64,000 nucleotides of DNA from Rhizobium lentis (GCF_014200175.1 NZ_JACHBD010000009.1:62001-126000); one strand, 5' to 3'. Positions 8,930 to 16,965 are shown, numbered from the stretch's first letter. Notes: generated from the letters alone by a model not told the origin. Numbers and translations are program-made.

Positions 8930-9532
8930 TCAAACGCCCGCGGGGTTGGCGACGCCCTGCCCAAGGTCCTTCAGATCCTGATAGCGGTCGCCGATGCGGT
9001 GATGAGGGCGCCCGCCCACCGAAGCGCCAAGAGCCACGACGATCTCGTCGGCGGCAGGCGCGTCGGGGATCGAGGTCTGGATGGTCAGATAGTGCGAACG
9101 GCGGCCTTCATCGTTCTTGTCCATCAGCGGGATCATGATCGGTGCATTGGCAGGACCGCGCGTATTGCAAAAGGCGAGATAGGATTTGGCGCCAACGGCC
9201 TGGCGATAGAAATTGCCGAAGCGCAGCGTGTGGATGAGCGCGGAGGCATGTTCGATCTCACCGTCCAGGCCGACCACGGCGGCCTTGCCGTAGGCTTCTA
9301 CGGCATCGCCGGAACCGACCGCATCGATGATCATCTTGGTCAGCAACTCGCCGAGAACCGGCGCGCCGGCGTGGATTTCGGGCTTGAGGTCTTCGACAAA
9401 GCCGCGGCCAGCCCAGGGGTTCTTCACGACCGCGAAAGCCGAAAACAGCTTCAGCGGGACCGCCGCGGCCTTGCCGCCTTCGATCAGCGTCGTTTCGATC
9501 TGCAATCCCGTCTTGCGAATTTGAATGGCCAT
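8930..9532 (-). CDS. Amino acid synthesis (DUF1185) family protein
   Basis: First gene of the catabolic operon (200 aa). The pattern MAIQIRKTGLQIETTLIEGG, NPWAGRGFVEDL, GKAAVVGLDGEIEHASALIH and GASVGGRPHHRIGDRYQD is that of the DUF1185/amino acid synthesis family, whose true function is not established. Its position at the head of a ring-cleavage operon suggests it handles an unstable intermediate, but that is only a guess. The operator-promoter lies just upstream. Confidence 0.8.
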   Translation of the reverse strand: MAIQIRKTGLQIETTLIEGGKAAAVPLKLFSAFAVVKNPWAGRGFVEDLKPEIHAGAPVLGELLTKMIIDAVGSGDAVEAYGKAAVVGLDGEIEHASALIHTLRFGNFYRQAVGAKSYLAFCNTRGPANAPIMIPLMDKNDEGRRSHYLTIQTSIPDAPAADEIVVALGASVGGRPHHRIGDRYQDLKDLGQGVANPAGV

Positions 9533-9554
9533 GGGACACCTTATCTCTATTTCG

Positions 9555-9586
9555 TATTATGGTATACCATAATATAGTGCTGTCAA
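9555..9586 (-). promoter_or_regulatory. Operator-promoter of the catabolic operon (GntR site 1)
   Basis: TATTATGGTATACCATAATA (9555-9574) is a perfect 20-bp palindrome. On the minus strand a TTGACA box (9586-9581) lies just upstream, with TACCAT or CATAAT as -10 candidates inside the palindrome. A bound repressor would block RNA polymerase. The operon's first start codon is 23 bases downstream. Confidence 0.75.
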
Positions 9587-9736
9587 GCTCCTCTGGATTG
9601 CCGGCGCGGCATAGCCGGGTTTCGGAAGAATCGTTTTGTAGCAGTCTGTTATGTCTGGTCATTTTGGGTTCGTGCCGCCCGCGAGCAAAAGGCTGCCAAT
9701 GATGCACGACATCTCAAAGCTCCGACGAGAGTCCCA

Positions 9737-9752
9737 GTTGTCAGCTGACAAG
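9737..9752. promoter_or_regulatory. parS-like palindrome, distal copy
   Basis: GTTGTCAGCTGACAAG contains the 14-bp palindrome TTGTCAGCTGACAA (9738-9751), identical to the core of the two sites flanking the repABC genes at 29.9 and 32.3 kb. It is probably a distal RepB-binding centromere site. Confidence 0.55.
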
Positions 9753-9813
9753 TCATTTGAGGCGGCCAAGGCAAGCGAACCCAGCCGGATGAATCGGCCA
9801 TGTAAGCGCCTCA

Positions 9814-9833
9814 TATTATGGCATACCATCACA
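9814..9833. promoter_or_regulatory. GntR operator site 2
   Basis: TATTATGGCATACCATCACA shares the TATTATGG-N-ATACCAT core of the perfect palindrome at 9555. The left half is conserved and the right half degenerate. It lies between the regulator gene and the operon promoter. Confidence 0.6.
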
Positions 9834-9953
9834 CTGAGCAAAGTCGGGAGTCAAGTGTGGAGTGCATGACCTCTAAGTCCTGCGCACCAAGATTGAACAT
9901 ACTGATGGATCACAGGTGGATGCCCCTGGCGTCAGAGGCAGAGGCGTCAGCGT

Positions 9954-10649
9954 CTATTCGGAGGTCTTCTTTGCGGAGAGCACAGCTTCGGCAATCGCAC
10001 TGGCTGCGGCCACGTGGTCCATCGCTGCCCGATAGGCCCCCTCGCCGTCGCCGCGGCGGATAGCGTCGACGATCTTCGACATCTGTGCCGGCCCCTCGAT
10101 GCCACGCCTCTCCGTCTTGATGGTCATCGAGCGCAAATGGTTTATACGCACGGTTAGGAGATTGACGACGCCCCAGGCAACATGCCTGTCGACCATGGTG
10201 AACAGCGTTTGATAGAAGGAAGAGGTATTGGCCAGCACACCCGCCATATCCTGGTCGCGATAGCTGTCGCGAATTGCGGTCAGAGATTCCTCGAGCGCGG
10301 CGACGATCTCGGGGTTTCCACGTTCGGCGCATAACCGCGCCGCCATGCCTTCGAGCGCACCGCGGATTTCATAGATCTGTTTGGCTTCGTCGATATCCAG
10401 CTGGGCGACGATCGGTCCCTTGTTCGGCAGATTGGCGACCAGCCCTTCCGATTCCAGATGTCTCAGAACCTCGCGCACCACCGTTCGGCTGACGCCGAGC
10501 TGGGCGCAGAGGTCACGCTCGACAAGCCGGTCTCCGGGACGGAAGTATCCGTTGACGATCGCCTCGCGGACCTTGTCGAGCGCCAGTTCCCGCAAGGTCT
10601 TCGCAGGACGCTCGACTCTGATTGCTGCGTCCTTCAGAGCACCGCTCAT
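9954..10649 (-). CDS. GntR/FCD-family transcriptional regulator
   Basis: Regulator of the FadR subfamily (231 aa). The N-terminal winged helix contains VREAIVNGYFRPGDRLVERDLCAQLGVSRTVVREVL (about 25-60), and the C-terminal helical FCD effector domain has EIRGALEGMAARLCAER. The start is the ATG at 10647-10649 with GAGGT upstream; a longer in-frame start would run over the operator. The operator upstream and two more before the adjacent operon suggest an autoregulated repressor whose ligand is the pathway substrate or an intermediate. Confidence 0.88.
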   Translation of the reverse strand: MSGALKDAAIRVERPAKTLRELALDKVREAIVNGYFRPGDRLVERDLCAQLGVSRTVVREVLRHLESEGLVANLPNKGPIVAQLDIDEAKQIYEIRGALEGMAARLCAERGNPEIVAALEESLTAIRDSYRDQDMAGVLANTSSFYQTLFTMVDRHVAWGVVNLLTVRINHLRSMTIKTERRGIEGPAQMSKIVDAIRRGDGEGAYRAAMDHVAAASAIAEAVLSAKKTSE

Positions 10650-10714
10650 GCTGTACCTCAGTGTTGGATTGACTTCCCAGGCTCGAACTTTGCTGCAGCA
10701 GCCACCAGGAATCG

Positions 10715-10734
10715 TATTATGGCCTACCAAATAC
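10715..10734. promoter_or_regulatory. GntR operator site 3 (autoregulation)
   Basis: TATTATGGCCTACCAAATAC matches the other two sites in the TATTATGG and TACCA halves. It lies 66-85 bases upstream of the regulator's start, where an autoregulatory site is expected. Confidence 0.6.
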
Positions 10735-10791
10735 TGTAGCTGTCGGCGGCCAGCAATTCAACAACACCGTGCCGATCCCAAGTTTGTCAGC

Positions 10792-12162
10792 CTACGCGTC
10801 GGAGGCGGGCCTCACTTTGACGATCTCTTCGGCCACAGCCTTCGCCTGCACCCGGATATCGGGGACGGCGGTGATCTCCCAGAATTGCCCGGCCGTCAAG
10901 GCGCCGACGGCAAACAGCCGCGCGGGCGAGATCCGGGACGGAGCCGTCACTTCGGAAGCCGCATTCACCTGGATGCCGAGGCCGAGCGGATCGGGAACGA
11001 TCAGCTGAAAGCGGCTCATTTCCTTCAGAAGCGGCGAATGGCTGATCCCGGCGCGCTCCATACCCGTGCAGTTGACCAGCCAGCCCGCCCTGATCTCGGC
11101 GATCTCGCGCTTGGCTCTGACCCTGTATCCGGCGACCAGCATGTCATCTTCGGCCTCGAGCGATTTCAGAAAGCCCGCGTGAAAGCGAACGGTTCCGTCT
11201 AAGACCAGTTTCTCGAAGCCGGCGAATACGTCGGGCGCTACCCGGTGGCGATGGATGTTCCACCAGGGAAGCGCGTGCCGCAGGAAGCGCGCTCGCTCCT
11301 CGTTCGAAAGCCGTTGCCAGAGAGCCTGCGTGACGGGCCTCAGGCCGTCCATCACGCTCCGCCAGTCGGCGACCGACCTGCTCTTTTCCCGCAAGATCTT
11401 CAACACGCCGCTGATCGTAGCGGGAAGCGTGTGATCCTCGATCGGCAGCGGCGCGGGCGGCGTCCTCGCATGACCGAGCGGCGCCAGGCCGCGTCGCGAA
11501 AGCACGTCGATCTTGCCTCTGTGGCCATGGGCGCGAAGTGCGAGAACCTGATCGATCATCGTCAGGCCGGAGCCGAGAATACAGACCGCATCGGAGGGCG
11601 CGACGCGCCTCAGCCAGGAGAGCCGCCACGGGTTCTCGACGATCCGCGATCGCAGCGAAAACGAAACGCCAGTCGGTTCGACCGGAAGGTCGGCGTTTCC
11701 GACGCCGAGGCAAAGCACCACATTCTTCCCGGCGACCTCGTCGCCATTGCCGAGGTGAAAGGCGAGCGTGTTTGTGTAGCGCTCCACGCATCCGGCTGCT
11801 TTGGCCTTGATGAAATCGACCCGGCAACGGCCATCCCGCTTTCGAAGCAGGCGCGCAAGCGTATCCCTGACATAAAGGCCGTAATCGCCGCGCGAGGCGA
11901 AATCGCCGGCCTGCATGGGGCGTTCATGAGCCTTCAGCCAATCGACGAAATCGTCGGGGTGATGGGGCAGCAGGCTCATGCGGCCGGCCGGCACGTTAAG
12001 GCGATGGAGATAGAGCTCCGTCCTATATGCCGTCCCGCGTCCGAAACCGGCATCGTCGCCGACGACGGCAATCTTCGCCGAAGCGGGAAGCAGCTCGATG
12101 AGATTGCAGGTCACAGCGATCGCTGAAAAACCGGAACCGACGACGATCACATCGTATGTCAA
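10792..12162 (-). CDS. FAD/NAD(P)-binding oxidoreductase-like protein
   Basis: A 456-aa flavoprotein-type sequence. The N-terminal Rossmann motif VIVVGSGFSAIA is followed by GFGRGTAYRTE and RLNVPAGRMSLLP (typical of the FAD-NAD(P)-binding family), a second nucleotide motif CILGSGLTMIDQVLALRAHGH and a C-terminal FAVGALTAGQFWEITAVPDIR. The start is an unusual TTG (12160-12162) with GGGAG six bases upstream. It is divergent from the Tau-type transporter, sharing a 200-base spacer with one TATAGA-type motif. The substrate is unknown; a role in organosulfur oxidation is possible from context. Confidence 0.8.
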   Translation of the reverse strand: MTYDVIVVGSGFSAIAVTCNLIELLPASAKIAVVGDDAGFGRGTAYRTELYLHRLNVPAGRMSLLPHHPDDFVDWLKAHERPMQAGDFASRGDYGLYVRDTLARLLRKRDGRCRVDFIKAKAAGCVERYTNTLAFHLGNGDEVAGKNVVLCLGVGNADLPVEPTGVSFSLRSRIVENPWRLSWLRRVAPSDAVCILGSGLTMIDQVLALRAHGHRGKIDVLSRRGLAPLGHARTPPAPLPIEDHTLPATISGVLKILREKSRSVADWRSVMDGLRPVTQALWQRLSNEERARFLRHALPWWNIHRHRVAPDVFAGFEKLVLDGTVRFHAGFLKSLEAEDDMLVAGYRVRAKREIAEIRAGWLVNCTGMERAGISHSPLLKEMSRFQLIVPDPLGLGIQVNAASEVTAPSRISPARLFAVGALTAGQFWEITAVPDIRVQAKAVAEEIVKVRPASDA

Positions 12163-12252
12163 CGCATTCTCCCTGAAGCTCGGTAACGCCGCTTCTTGTC
12201 ACTCACCACCACGCGGATGGCTCAAGCGGCAGAATCACGGAAACAATTATCT

Positions 12253-12275
12253 CCATAGTCTATAAATATAGTTTG
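12253..12275. promoter_or_regulatory. TATAGA-type motif A (shared sulfur-regulon candidate)
   Basis: Plus-strand CATAGTCTATAAATATAG, i.e. ATTTATAGACTA on the minus strand. Similar ATTTTATAGA segments occur upstream of the FMN reductase operon (17.97 kb) and the luciferase-like operon (27.79 kb). It lies midway between the FAD protein and the Tau-type transporter. Confidence 0.45.
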
Positions 12276-12364
12276 TTATTCCTCCCGCCAGCCCCTTATC
12301 AACCGTTACCCTTTTGCAGGTGAGATGAAGGGGCCGGGTGGCCCTTGAAACAAAGGGGCTCAGG

Positions 12365-13378
12365 ATGAATTTCAGAAATTTGCTTGTCGCAATCGCCGTC
12401 GGCGTCGGCATTCTCGCAACGGCGCTCGCCACTGAGGCGGCGGACAAGAAGGTCGTCGTCGGCTATCAAACCGACGCATTGCCGTCTTCAGTGGCAATCG
12501 CCAACGGCGAATTCGCCAAGAAAACGGGATACGATATCGACTTCCGCAGGTTCAATTCCGGCGCCGAAATCTTCGCAGCCATTGCCTCGGGCGATGTTCA
12601 GGTCGGCTATGTCGGCTCCAGTCCGTTTGCGGCTGCGGTCTCGCGCGGGCTCGAGGTCAAGGCCTTCTACCTCGCCTCTATCTCGGGCATCGACGAAGCT
12701 CTTGTCGTCCGCAACGGCTCGGGCATTGAAAGCCTGAACGATCTGAAGGGCAAGAAGCTTGCCGCCGCGCCCGTCTCCACGGACCACTATCAGCTTCTGG
12801 CGCTGATCAAATCGCTTGGTCTAACCGAGAAAGACGTCCAGGTCTTCGCAATCCCCCAGCCTGAGATCGTTGCGAGCTATAACCGCGGCGATATTGATGG
12901 CGGTTTTGTGTGGGATCCGGCGCTCACCGAACTCAAGAAGAACGGCAAGGTTCTGGTGACCTCCAGGGATGTGGCGGACAAGGGCGCGCCGACATTCTCG
13001 GCCTGGGTTGCAACCTCGAAATTTGCCGGCGACAATCCGGAATTCCTGAAGGGCTTTGCCTCAGTCGTCACCAAATACTACGCTTCCTTCGCATCGGACA
13101 AAGCCGCCTGGGGTCCCGACAGCGATAACGCCAAGTCGCTCGCCAGGCTTCTCGGCGGAACGGCCGAGCAGCAGGCCTCGGCGCTGAAGAACCTGACGCT
13201 GCTCACCCCCGAGGTCCAGGCGTCGGACGCCTGGCTCGGCGGCGGCGAAAAGGCGGGCGCCGGCAAGATCCTGAAGGACACGGCATCGTTTCTGAAAGAA
13301 CAGGGCAAGGTCTCCGACGTGCTGGCGAATTATGGCGCCTTCGTCACCGCCGACGCGCTTACCAGCGCCAGCAACTGA
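12365..13378 (+). CDS. TauA/SsuA-type sulfonate ABC transporter binding protein
   Basis: Periplasmic binding protein (337 aa) of the nitrate/sulfonate/taurine class. The signal peptide is about residues 1-25 (MNFRNLLVAIAVGVGILATALA, cut after EAA). Family motifs are VVVGYQTDALPSSVAIANG, IAS-GDVQVGYVGSSPFAAAVSRG and GGFVWDPALTELKKNGKVLV. The start is the ATG at 12365 rather than an upstream in-frame ATG that lacks a ribosome site. A taurine-like ligand is plausible, but sulfonate or other small anions cannot be excluded. First gene of a three-gene transporter operon. Confidence 0.88.
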   Translation: MNFRNLLVAIAVGVGILATALATEAADKKVVVGYQTDALPSSVAIANGEFAKKTGYDIDFRRFNSGAEIFAAIASGDVQVGYVGSSPFAAAVSRGLEVKAFYLASISGIDEALVVRNGSGIESLNDLKGKKLAAAPVSTDHYQLLALIKSLGLTEKDVQVFAIPQPEIVASYNRGDIDGGFVWDPALTELKKNGKVLVTSRDVADKGAPTFSAWVATSKFAGDNPEFLKGFASVVTKYYASFASDKAAWGPDSDNAKSLARLLGGTAEQQASALKNLTLLTPEVQASDAWLGGGEKAGAGKILKDTASFLKEQGKVSDVLANYGAFVTADALTSASN

Positions 13379-13388
13379 TCCTCCCGAT

Positions 13389-13414
13389 GCCGGCGCGACC
13401 ATCCTCGCGCCGGC
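13389..13414 (+). other. Intercistronic hairpin after tauA-like gene
   Basis: GCCGGCGCGA / TCGCGCCGGC, a perfect 10-bp stem with a 6-base loop, lies 11 bases past the binding-protein stop and just before the ATPase gene. There is no U-tract, so it probably stabilises the binding-protein mRNA. Confidence 0.7.
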
Positions 13415-13435
13415 GTCGAACTTGTGAGTGGCACC

Positions 13436-14224
13436 ATGCTTAAAGTCGATCACGCCAGCGTTTTCTTTGCAGCCCGGGACGGGCGGACCGTCCACGCGCT
13501 CGATCGCGTTTCCTTCGATATTCCCGAACGGAGTTTCGTCGTCGCGCTCGGCGCCTCGGGATGCGGCAAATCAACCCTTCTCAACGCGATCGCCGGTTTC
13601 CTTCCACTGTCAGATGGCCGGATCACGCTCGATGGCCGCGCCGTCGAACGGCCGGGTGCTGATCGCGGCGTCGTCTTTCAGAAAGATGCGCTGCTGCCCT
13701 GGAAATCGGTGGCCGACAATGTCGCGCTTGGCCTGAAATTTGCCGGCGTCAACCGCAAGGAGCGGCAAGCGCGCGCGCTCGAACTGCTGCGGCTCGTCGG
13801 TCTTGACGAATTCGCCGGCGCCTTTCCCTACGAGCTGTCGGGCGGCATGCGCCAGCGTGTCGGCATCGCCCGGGCGCTTGCGACCAATCCCGATATCCTG
13901 CTGATGGACGAGCCTTTCGGCGCGCTCGACAGCCTGACCCGCGAGCAGATGCAGGAACTGCTGGTTTCCATCTGGAACAAGACGGCGAAGAAGGTTTTCT
14001 TCATCACCCATTCGATCGAAGAGGCGCTGTTTCTCGGCACGCAGGTGCTCGTCATGTCGCCTCGGCCGGGGCGCGTCGTTGCGCGCTTCGATCTCGATTT
14101 TATCAGACGCTTCGCCGAAACCGGCGACGGACGATCGATCAAGGCCTCGCCGCAATTTGCCGAGTTGCGTGAGGAGATCCGCGCCATTCTCCACAGCAGC
14201 GAAGATTTGAGGAGCGCCGCATGA
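13436..14224 (+). CDS. TauB/SsuB-type ABC transporter ATP-binding protein
   Basis: ATPase of the sulfonate/taurine importer (262 aa). Walker A GASGCGKST, Q-loop VFQKDALLPWKSV, signature LSGGMRQRVGIARAL and Walker B ILLMDEPFGALD are all intact, followed by FFITHSIEEALFL. An in-frame GTG 12 bases upstream (13424) is the alternative start. The ATG is preferred because GAGTGG precedes it. The 3' end overlaps the permease start (ATGA). Confidence 0.9.
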   Translation: MLKVDHASVFFAARDGRTVHALDRVSFDIPERSFVVALGASGCGKSTLLNAIAGFLPLSDGRITLDGRAVERPGADRGVVFQKDALLPWKSVADNVALGLKFAGVNRKERQARALELLRLVGLDEFAGAFPYELSGGMRQRVGIARALATNPDILLMDEPFGALDSLTREQMQELLVSIWNKTAKKVFFITHSIEEALFLGTQVLVMSPRPGRVVARFDLDFIRRFAETGDGRSIKASPQFAELREEIRAILHSSEDLRSAA

Positions 14225-15075
14225 GCGATGTAATGCAGGCCTCGCCGGTTGCGGCGCAGAGAGAGAACCGCCAGGTCAAGCTGGTGAAAATGGCCGGCTT
14301 CGGCGCCGGCGAGAGATCAACGGTCGCCATCAGTGTTGCCACCGCCCTGGCAATCCTGCTGCTGTGGTGGCTCGTCGCTGCCCTTGGCATCGTCCCGCAC
14401 CTTTTCCTGCCGCGTCCCGATGAGGTGCTGACGCAGATCGGCGTCATCTATCGCGATGGTTACGCCGGTGCATCGCTTTCTGAACACGTCGCTGCAAGTC
14501 TGTTCCGCATCGTTGTCGCAGCGCTGATCGCCATCTCCGCCGGCATTCCGCTAGGATTGCTCATGGGCCTGAACCGATGGGCCAAAGGGGTGCTCGATGC
14601 GCCGATCGAGTTCTACTGGCCGCTTCCGCCGCTCTCCTACTTGCCGCTGATGATCATCTGGCTCGGGATCGGCGAAACCTCGAAGATCACGCTGCTGGTG
14701 CTGGCGATGTTTGCGCCGATCTGCCTTTCGGCCCAGGCCGGCGTTCGTTCGCTGCCGATCGAGCGCGTCAATGCCGCCCGTTCGCTGGGTGCCAGCCGGC
14801 TGCAGCTCTTCATCGACATCGTCCTGCCGTCGGCCCTGCCCGAAATCCTCACCGGCATTCGCATTGCGCTCGGCGTCGGCTGGAGCACGCTGGTCGCCGC
14901 CGAATTGATCGCCTCGACGCGCGGGATCGGTTTCATGATCATGTCGGCCTCGCAGTTCCTGGCAACCGATGTTGTCTTCGTCGGCATCGCCATCATTGCA
15001 GCCTGCGCCTTCACCTTCTCGGCCGCCATCCGTTTCCTGGAGACCTACCTCGTGCCCTGGAAAGGCAAGCTCTGA
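14221..15075 (+). CDS. TauC/SsuC-type ABC transporter permease
   Basis: Inner-membrane permease (284 aa). A ~35-residue cytoplasmic N-terminus precedes about six helices. The EAA loop is visible in NAARSLGASRLQLFIDIVLPSALPEILTGIRIALGVGW, the signature of sulfonate/nitrate permeases. It completes a binding protein-ATPase-permease operon that converges with the minus-strand ChaC gene; the 54-base gap shows no clear terminator. Confidence 0.9.
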   Translation: MSDVMQASPVAAQRENRQVKLVKMAGFGAGERSTVAISVATALAILLLWWLVAALGIVPHLFLPRPDEVLTQIGVIYRDGYAGASLSEHVAASLFRIVVAALIAISAGIPLGLLMGLNRWAKGVLDAPIEFYWPLPPLSYLPLMIIWLGIGETSKITLLVLAMFAPICLSAQAGVRSLPIERVNAARSLGASRLQLFIDIVLPSALPEILTGIRIALGVGWSTLVAAELIASTRGIGFMIMSASQFLATDVVFVGIAIIAACAFTFSAAIRFLETYLVPWKGKL

Positions 15076-15129
15076 GGGATTGCATTCAAGATGTCAAAGC
15101 GCTGCGGGTCTGAAAAAAGCGCACGGCGC

Positions 15130-15900
15130 TTAGCGGCTTTGCGTGACCTCGTTCAGGCCATGGATCGACAGGAGTTCGGCTGCGACGAGCTCCTGGAGGC
15201 GCCATAAATTGCGATCACGAATGCCGCGTTCTTCCAGATGATTCACCGTCAGATAGAGATATTCGGCGCAGGAGCCCATATGTCCGCAGGCCCTGGCAAG
15301 CACGCGCGCCACCGTCTCCAACGGCAATCTGCGGGAAACGCGCTCCCCCTTCGGGCCGGCCCAAAAGACCAACGCGCGCACATAGCCCTGTGCAGTCTTA
15401 ACAGGAATCCAGCGAACCGTCGCTGCATCTTCGATCGTGCCGACCTCACGGCGGATCAAGCGTCGAATCTGGCCGAGGCGATCGTCATCGGCAAGCCTGA
15501 AGAGGATGCCGTTGCATCGTCCGCCGCGATCAAGTGCCATCATGAGGCCGGGCTGCGCCCGGCTTCCCCGCCAGCGTGTCATCTTCAGACAGAAGGATCG
15601 ATGCCAACCCCTTGCTGCGCCACGCTGCCACTCGACCGCATCGAAGTCCGGCTTCCATATCAATGATCCATAAGCGAAGACCCAGAGCGGCGCGCCGTCG
15701 GATTCCTGAAGCAGCCGCCTGGCGAACATCTCCACCTCCATCTCGCTCAGCGGTGTCCGGTGCTGCTCGGGGCCGGGATCGAGCTCGGGGCGAAGGCTGA
15801 GCGAGACGAGCTCATTCGTGAGAGCCATACTGGTTGCACCGAGCATCTGAACCTCGCTTCGCCGCATCTCAGCCTGCCTTTGCTCGGTGATATCCCTCAC
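15130..15900 (-). CDS. ChaC-like gamma-glutamylcyclotransferase
   Basis: ChaC-family enzyme (256 aa) that would cleave glutathione to 5-oxoproline and Cys-Gly. Motifs are WVFAYGSLIWKPDF (substrate loop YGSL), RGWHRSFCLKMTRWRG, GLMMALDRGG, the acidic RREVG segment and YLYLTVNHLEERGIRD. The start overlaps the previous stop as GTGA with little ribosome site. Internal ATGs at codons 12 and 19 (the latter after GAGGTTCAG) are credible alternatives that give a more usual length. Last gene of an operon headed by an FMN reductase, which suggests a role in releasing cysteine from glutathione or its conjugates. Confidence 0.82.
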   Translation of the reverse strand: MRDITEQRQAEMRRSEVQMLGATSMALTNELVSLSLRPELDPGPEQHRTPLSEMEVEMFARRLLQESDGAPLWVFAYGSLIWKPDFDAVEWQRGAARGWHRSFCLKMTRWRGSRAQPGLMMALDRGGRCNGILFRLADDDRLGQIRRLIRREVGTIEDAATVRWIPVKTAQGYVRALVFWAGPKGERVSRRLPLETVARVLARACGHMGSCAEYLYLTVNHLEERGIRDRNLWRLQELVAAELLSIHGLNEVTQSR

Positions 15901-16211
15901 CTTTCAATGCACCGTAAATCTGGCCGCATCAGCCCGGCGCCGCGCAGGCTGTGGATCAGCATCGCGGCCTCCCCGACGATTGCCGCAAATGACGTATCGT
16001 CGGCCTCGGCGATCCTGCCGGTCATGTCGTGGAAGCTCGTCGTCAAATGGATGATCGAATGGCGATCTTGCGCCTCTTCCGGCCCAATTTCGGCATCGGC
16101 CATGGCAAGCAGCGCCTGCACTAGGCGCTCCATGGTTTGCCGGCGCCTGCTCCTCGGGTCGGCATTCGGATCTTCGCTGAGGCGCAGGAGATCGTCGATG
16201 ATATCGGACAT
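15897..16211 (-). CDS. Hypothetical protein, 104 aa
   Basis: Not recognised. An acidic helical protein starting MSDIIDDLLRLSEDPNADPRSRRRQTMERLVQALLAMAD, with DRHSIIHLTTSFHDMTGRIAE in the middle. There is no signal peptide or membrane segment. The start at 16209-16211 avoids overlap with the hydrolase gene. It is translationally coupled to ChaC (GTGA overlap) and follows the hydrolase by 11 bases, so it belongs to the same operon. Confidence 0.65.
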   Translation of the reverse strand: MSDIIDDLLRLSEDPNADPRSRRRQTMERLVQALLAMADAEIGPEEAQDRHSIIHLTTSFHDMTGRIAEADDTSFAAIVGEAAMLIHSLRGAGLMRPDLRCIER

Positions 16212-16222
16212 TCCGCTTCCAT

Positions 16223-16804
16223 TCACATCGCAAGCGCCGGCCGCGCGAAAACGCTGCGCCTTCGATTGCCGGCGCGCATCTTCAAGGCATCCAGCAGCCG
16301 GTAGCCCGTTCGCCAGCGGCCAAAACCGCTGGCGATATTGATGTGGCCGGCAAGGCCTATATTCCTGGTCTCGGCTTTCCACAGGCGACCAAACAAGGTC
16401 AGCCTATCGACTGTCATGTAGGCGTCGTTCATGCTGCCGACGACGATGCTCGGAAATGGCAGAGGCGCCGTCGGCATGCCGCCGAAGGCGATATGCCCGG
16501 CATGCAGATTTTCCGTGGCCGGCAGATCGCAGGGCGCAACGAGCAATGCTCCCTTTACACGGCGGGCAGCGCTTCGTCCGGCCAGCCGGGCAGCGAGCAG
16601 GCATCCGAGACTATGGGCAACTAGATAGGCTTCGCCAGCCTCTTCAAGCGCTTCTTCCAATCGCGGCAGCCAGCTGTCGAGGGTGGGATGATCCCAATCC
16701 TCCTGAGCGACATAACGGCTGCCCGGCTGATCCTGCAGCCAGTGCTGTTGCCAATGCCCCTCTCCCGAGCCGAACAATCCGGGAAGAATGAGGACTTCGC
16801 TCAT
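16223..16804 (-). CDS. RBBP9/YdeN-family serine hydrolase
   Basis: Small alpha/beta hydrolase (193 aa). The family opening is VLILPGLFGSGEGHWQQHW, the nucleophile Ser is in VAHSLGCLLAARLA, the acid in VVGSMNDAYM and the His in LAGHINIASGFGRW. The start ATG overlaps the stop of the 50-aa membrane protein (ATGA), so the two are translationally coupled. The substrate of this family is generally unknown. Confidence 0.85.
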   Translation of the reverse strand: MSEVLILPGLFGSGEGHWQQHWLQDQPGSRYVAQEDWDHPTLDSWLPRLEEALEEAGEAYLVAHSLGCLLAARLAGRSAARRVKGALLVAPCDLPATENLHAGHIAFGGMPTAPLPFPSIVVGSMNDAYMTVDRLTLFGRLWKAETRNIGLAGHINIASGFGRWRTGYRLLDALKMRAGNRRRSVFARPALAM

Positions 16805-16953
16805 TGGATCAGCCCGATTACCAGCGCGAAGAGGAAGGTGAAGGAACCGACGACCGTGCATATTCCGGCCGCATGCCTGAGCGGCGATATGAGGCTTCCT
16901 GTTGCTCTTCTGGTGTCGTGCCGACGGACGCCGGTCTCGACGACGATTGCCAT
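16801..16953 (-). CDS. Small single-helix membrane protein, 50 aa
   Basis: A short gene, MAIVVETGVRR... ending AGICTVVGSFTFLFALVIGLIQ. The C-terminal ~20 residues form one hydrophobic helix after a basic segment (RRHDTRRATG). It is supported by a very strong GAGGAGGGGG ribosome site and an ATGA overlap with the hydrolase gene. Unrecognised. The positive N-terminal half suggests N-in topology, with the helix ending at the C-terminus. Confidence 0.65.
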   Translation of the reverse strand: MAIVVETGVRRHDTRRATGSLISPLRHAAGICTVVGSFTFLFALVIGLIQ

Positions 16954-16965
16954 CTCACCCCCTCC

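Larger units (their letters stand above)
9533..9953. other. Intergenic region between catabolic operon and its GntR regulator
   Basis: No convincing gene here. It holds a promoter with a perfect operator (9555-9586), a second, less symmetric operator copy (9814-9833) and an isolated parS-like palindrome (9737-9752). The region is visibly AT-richer near both operators. Confidence 0.7.
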
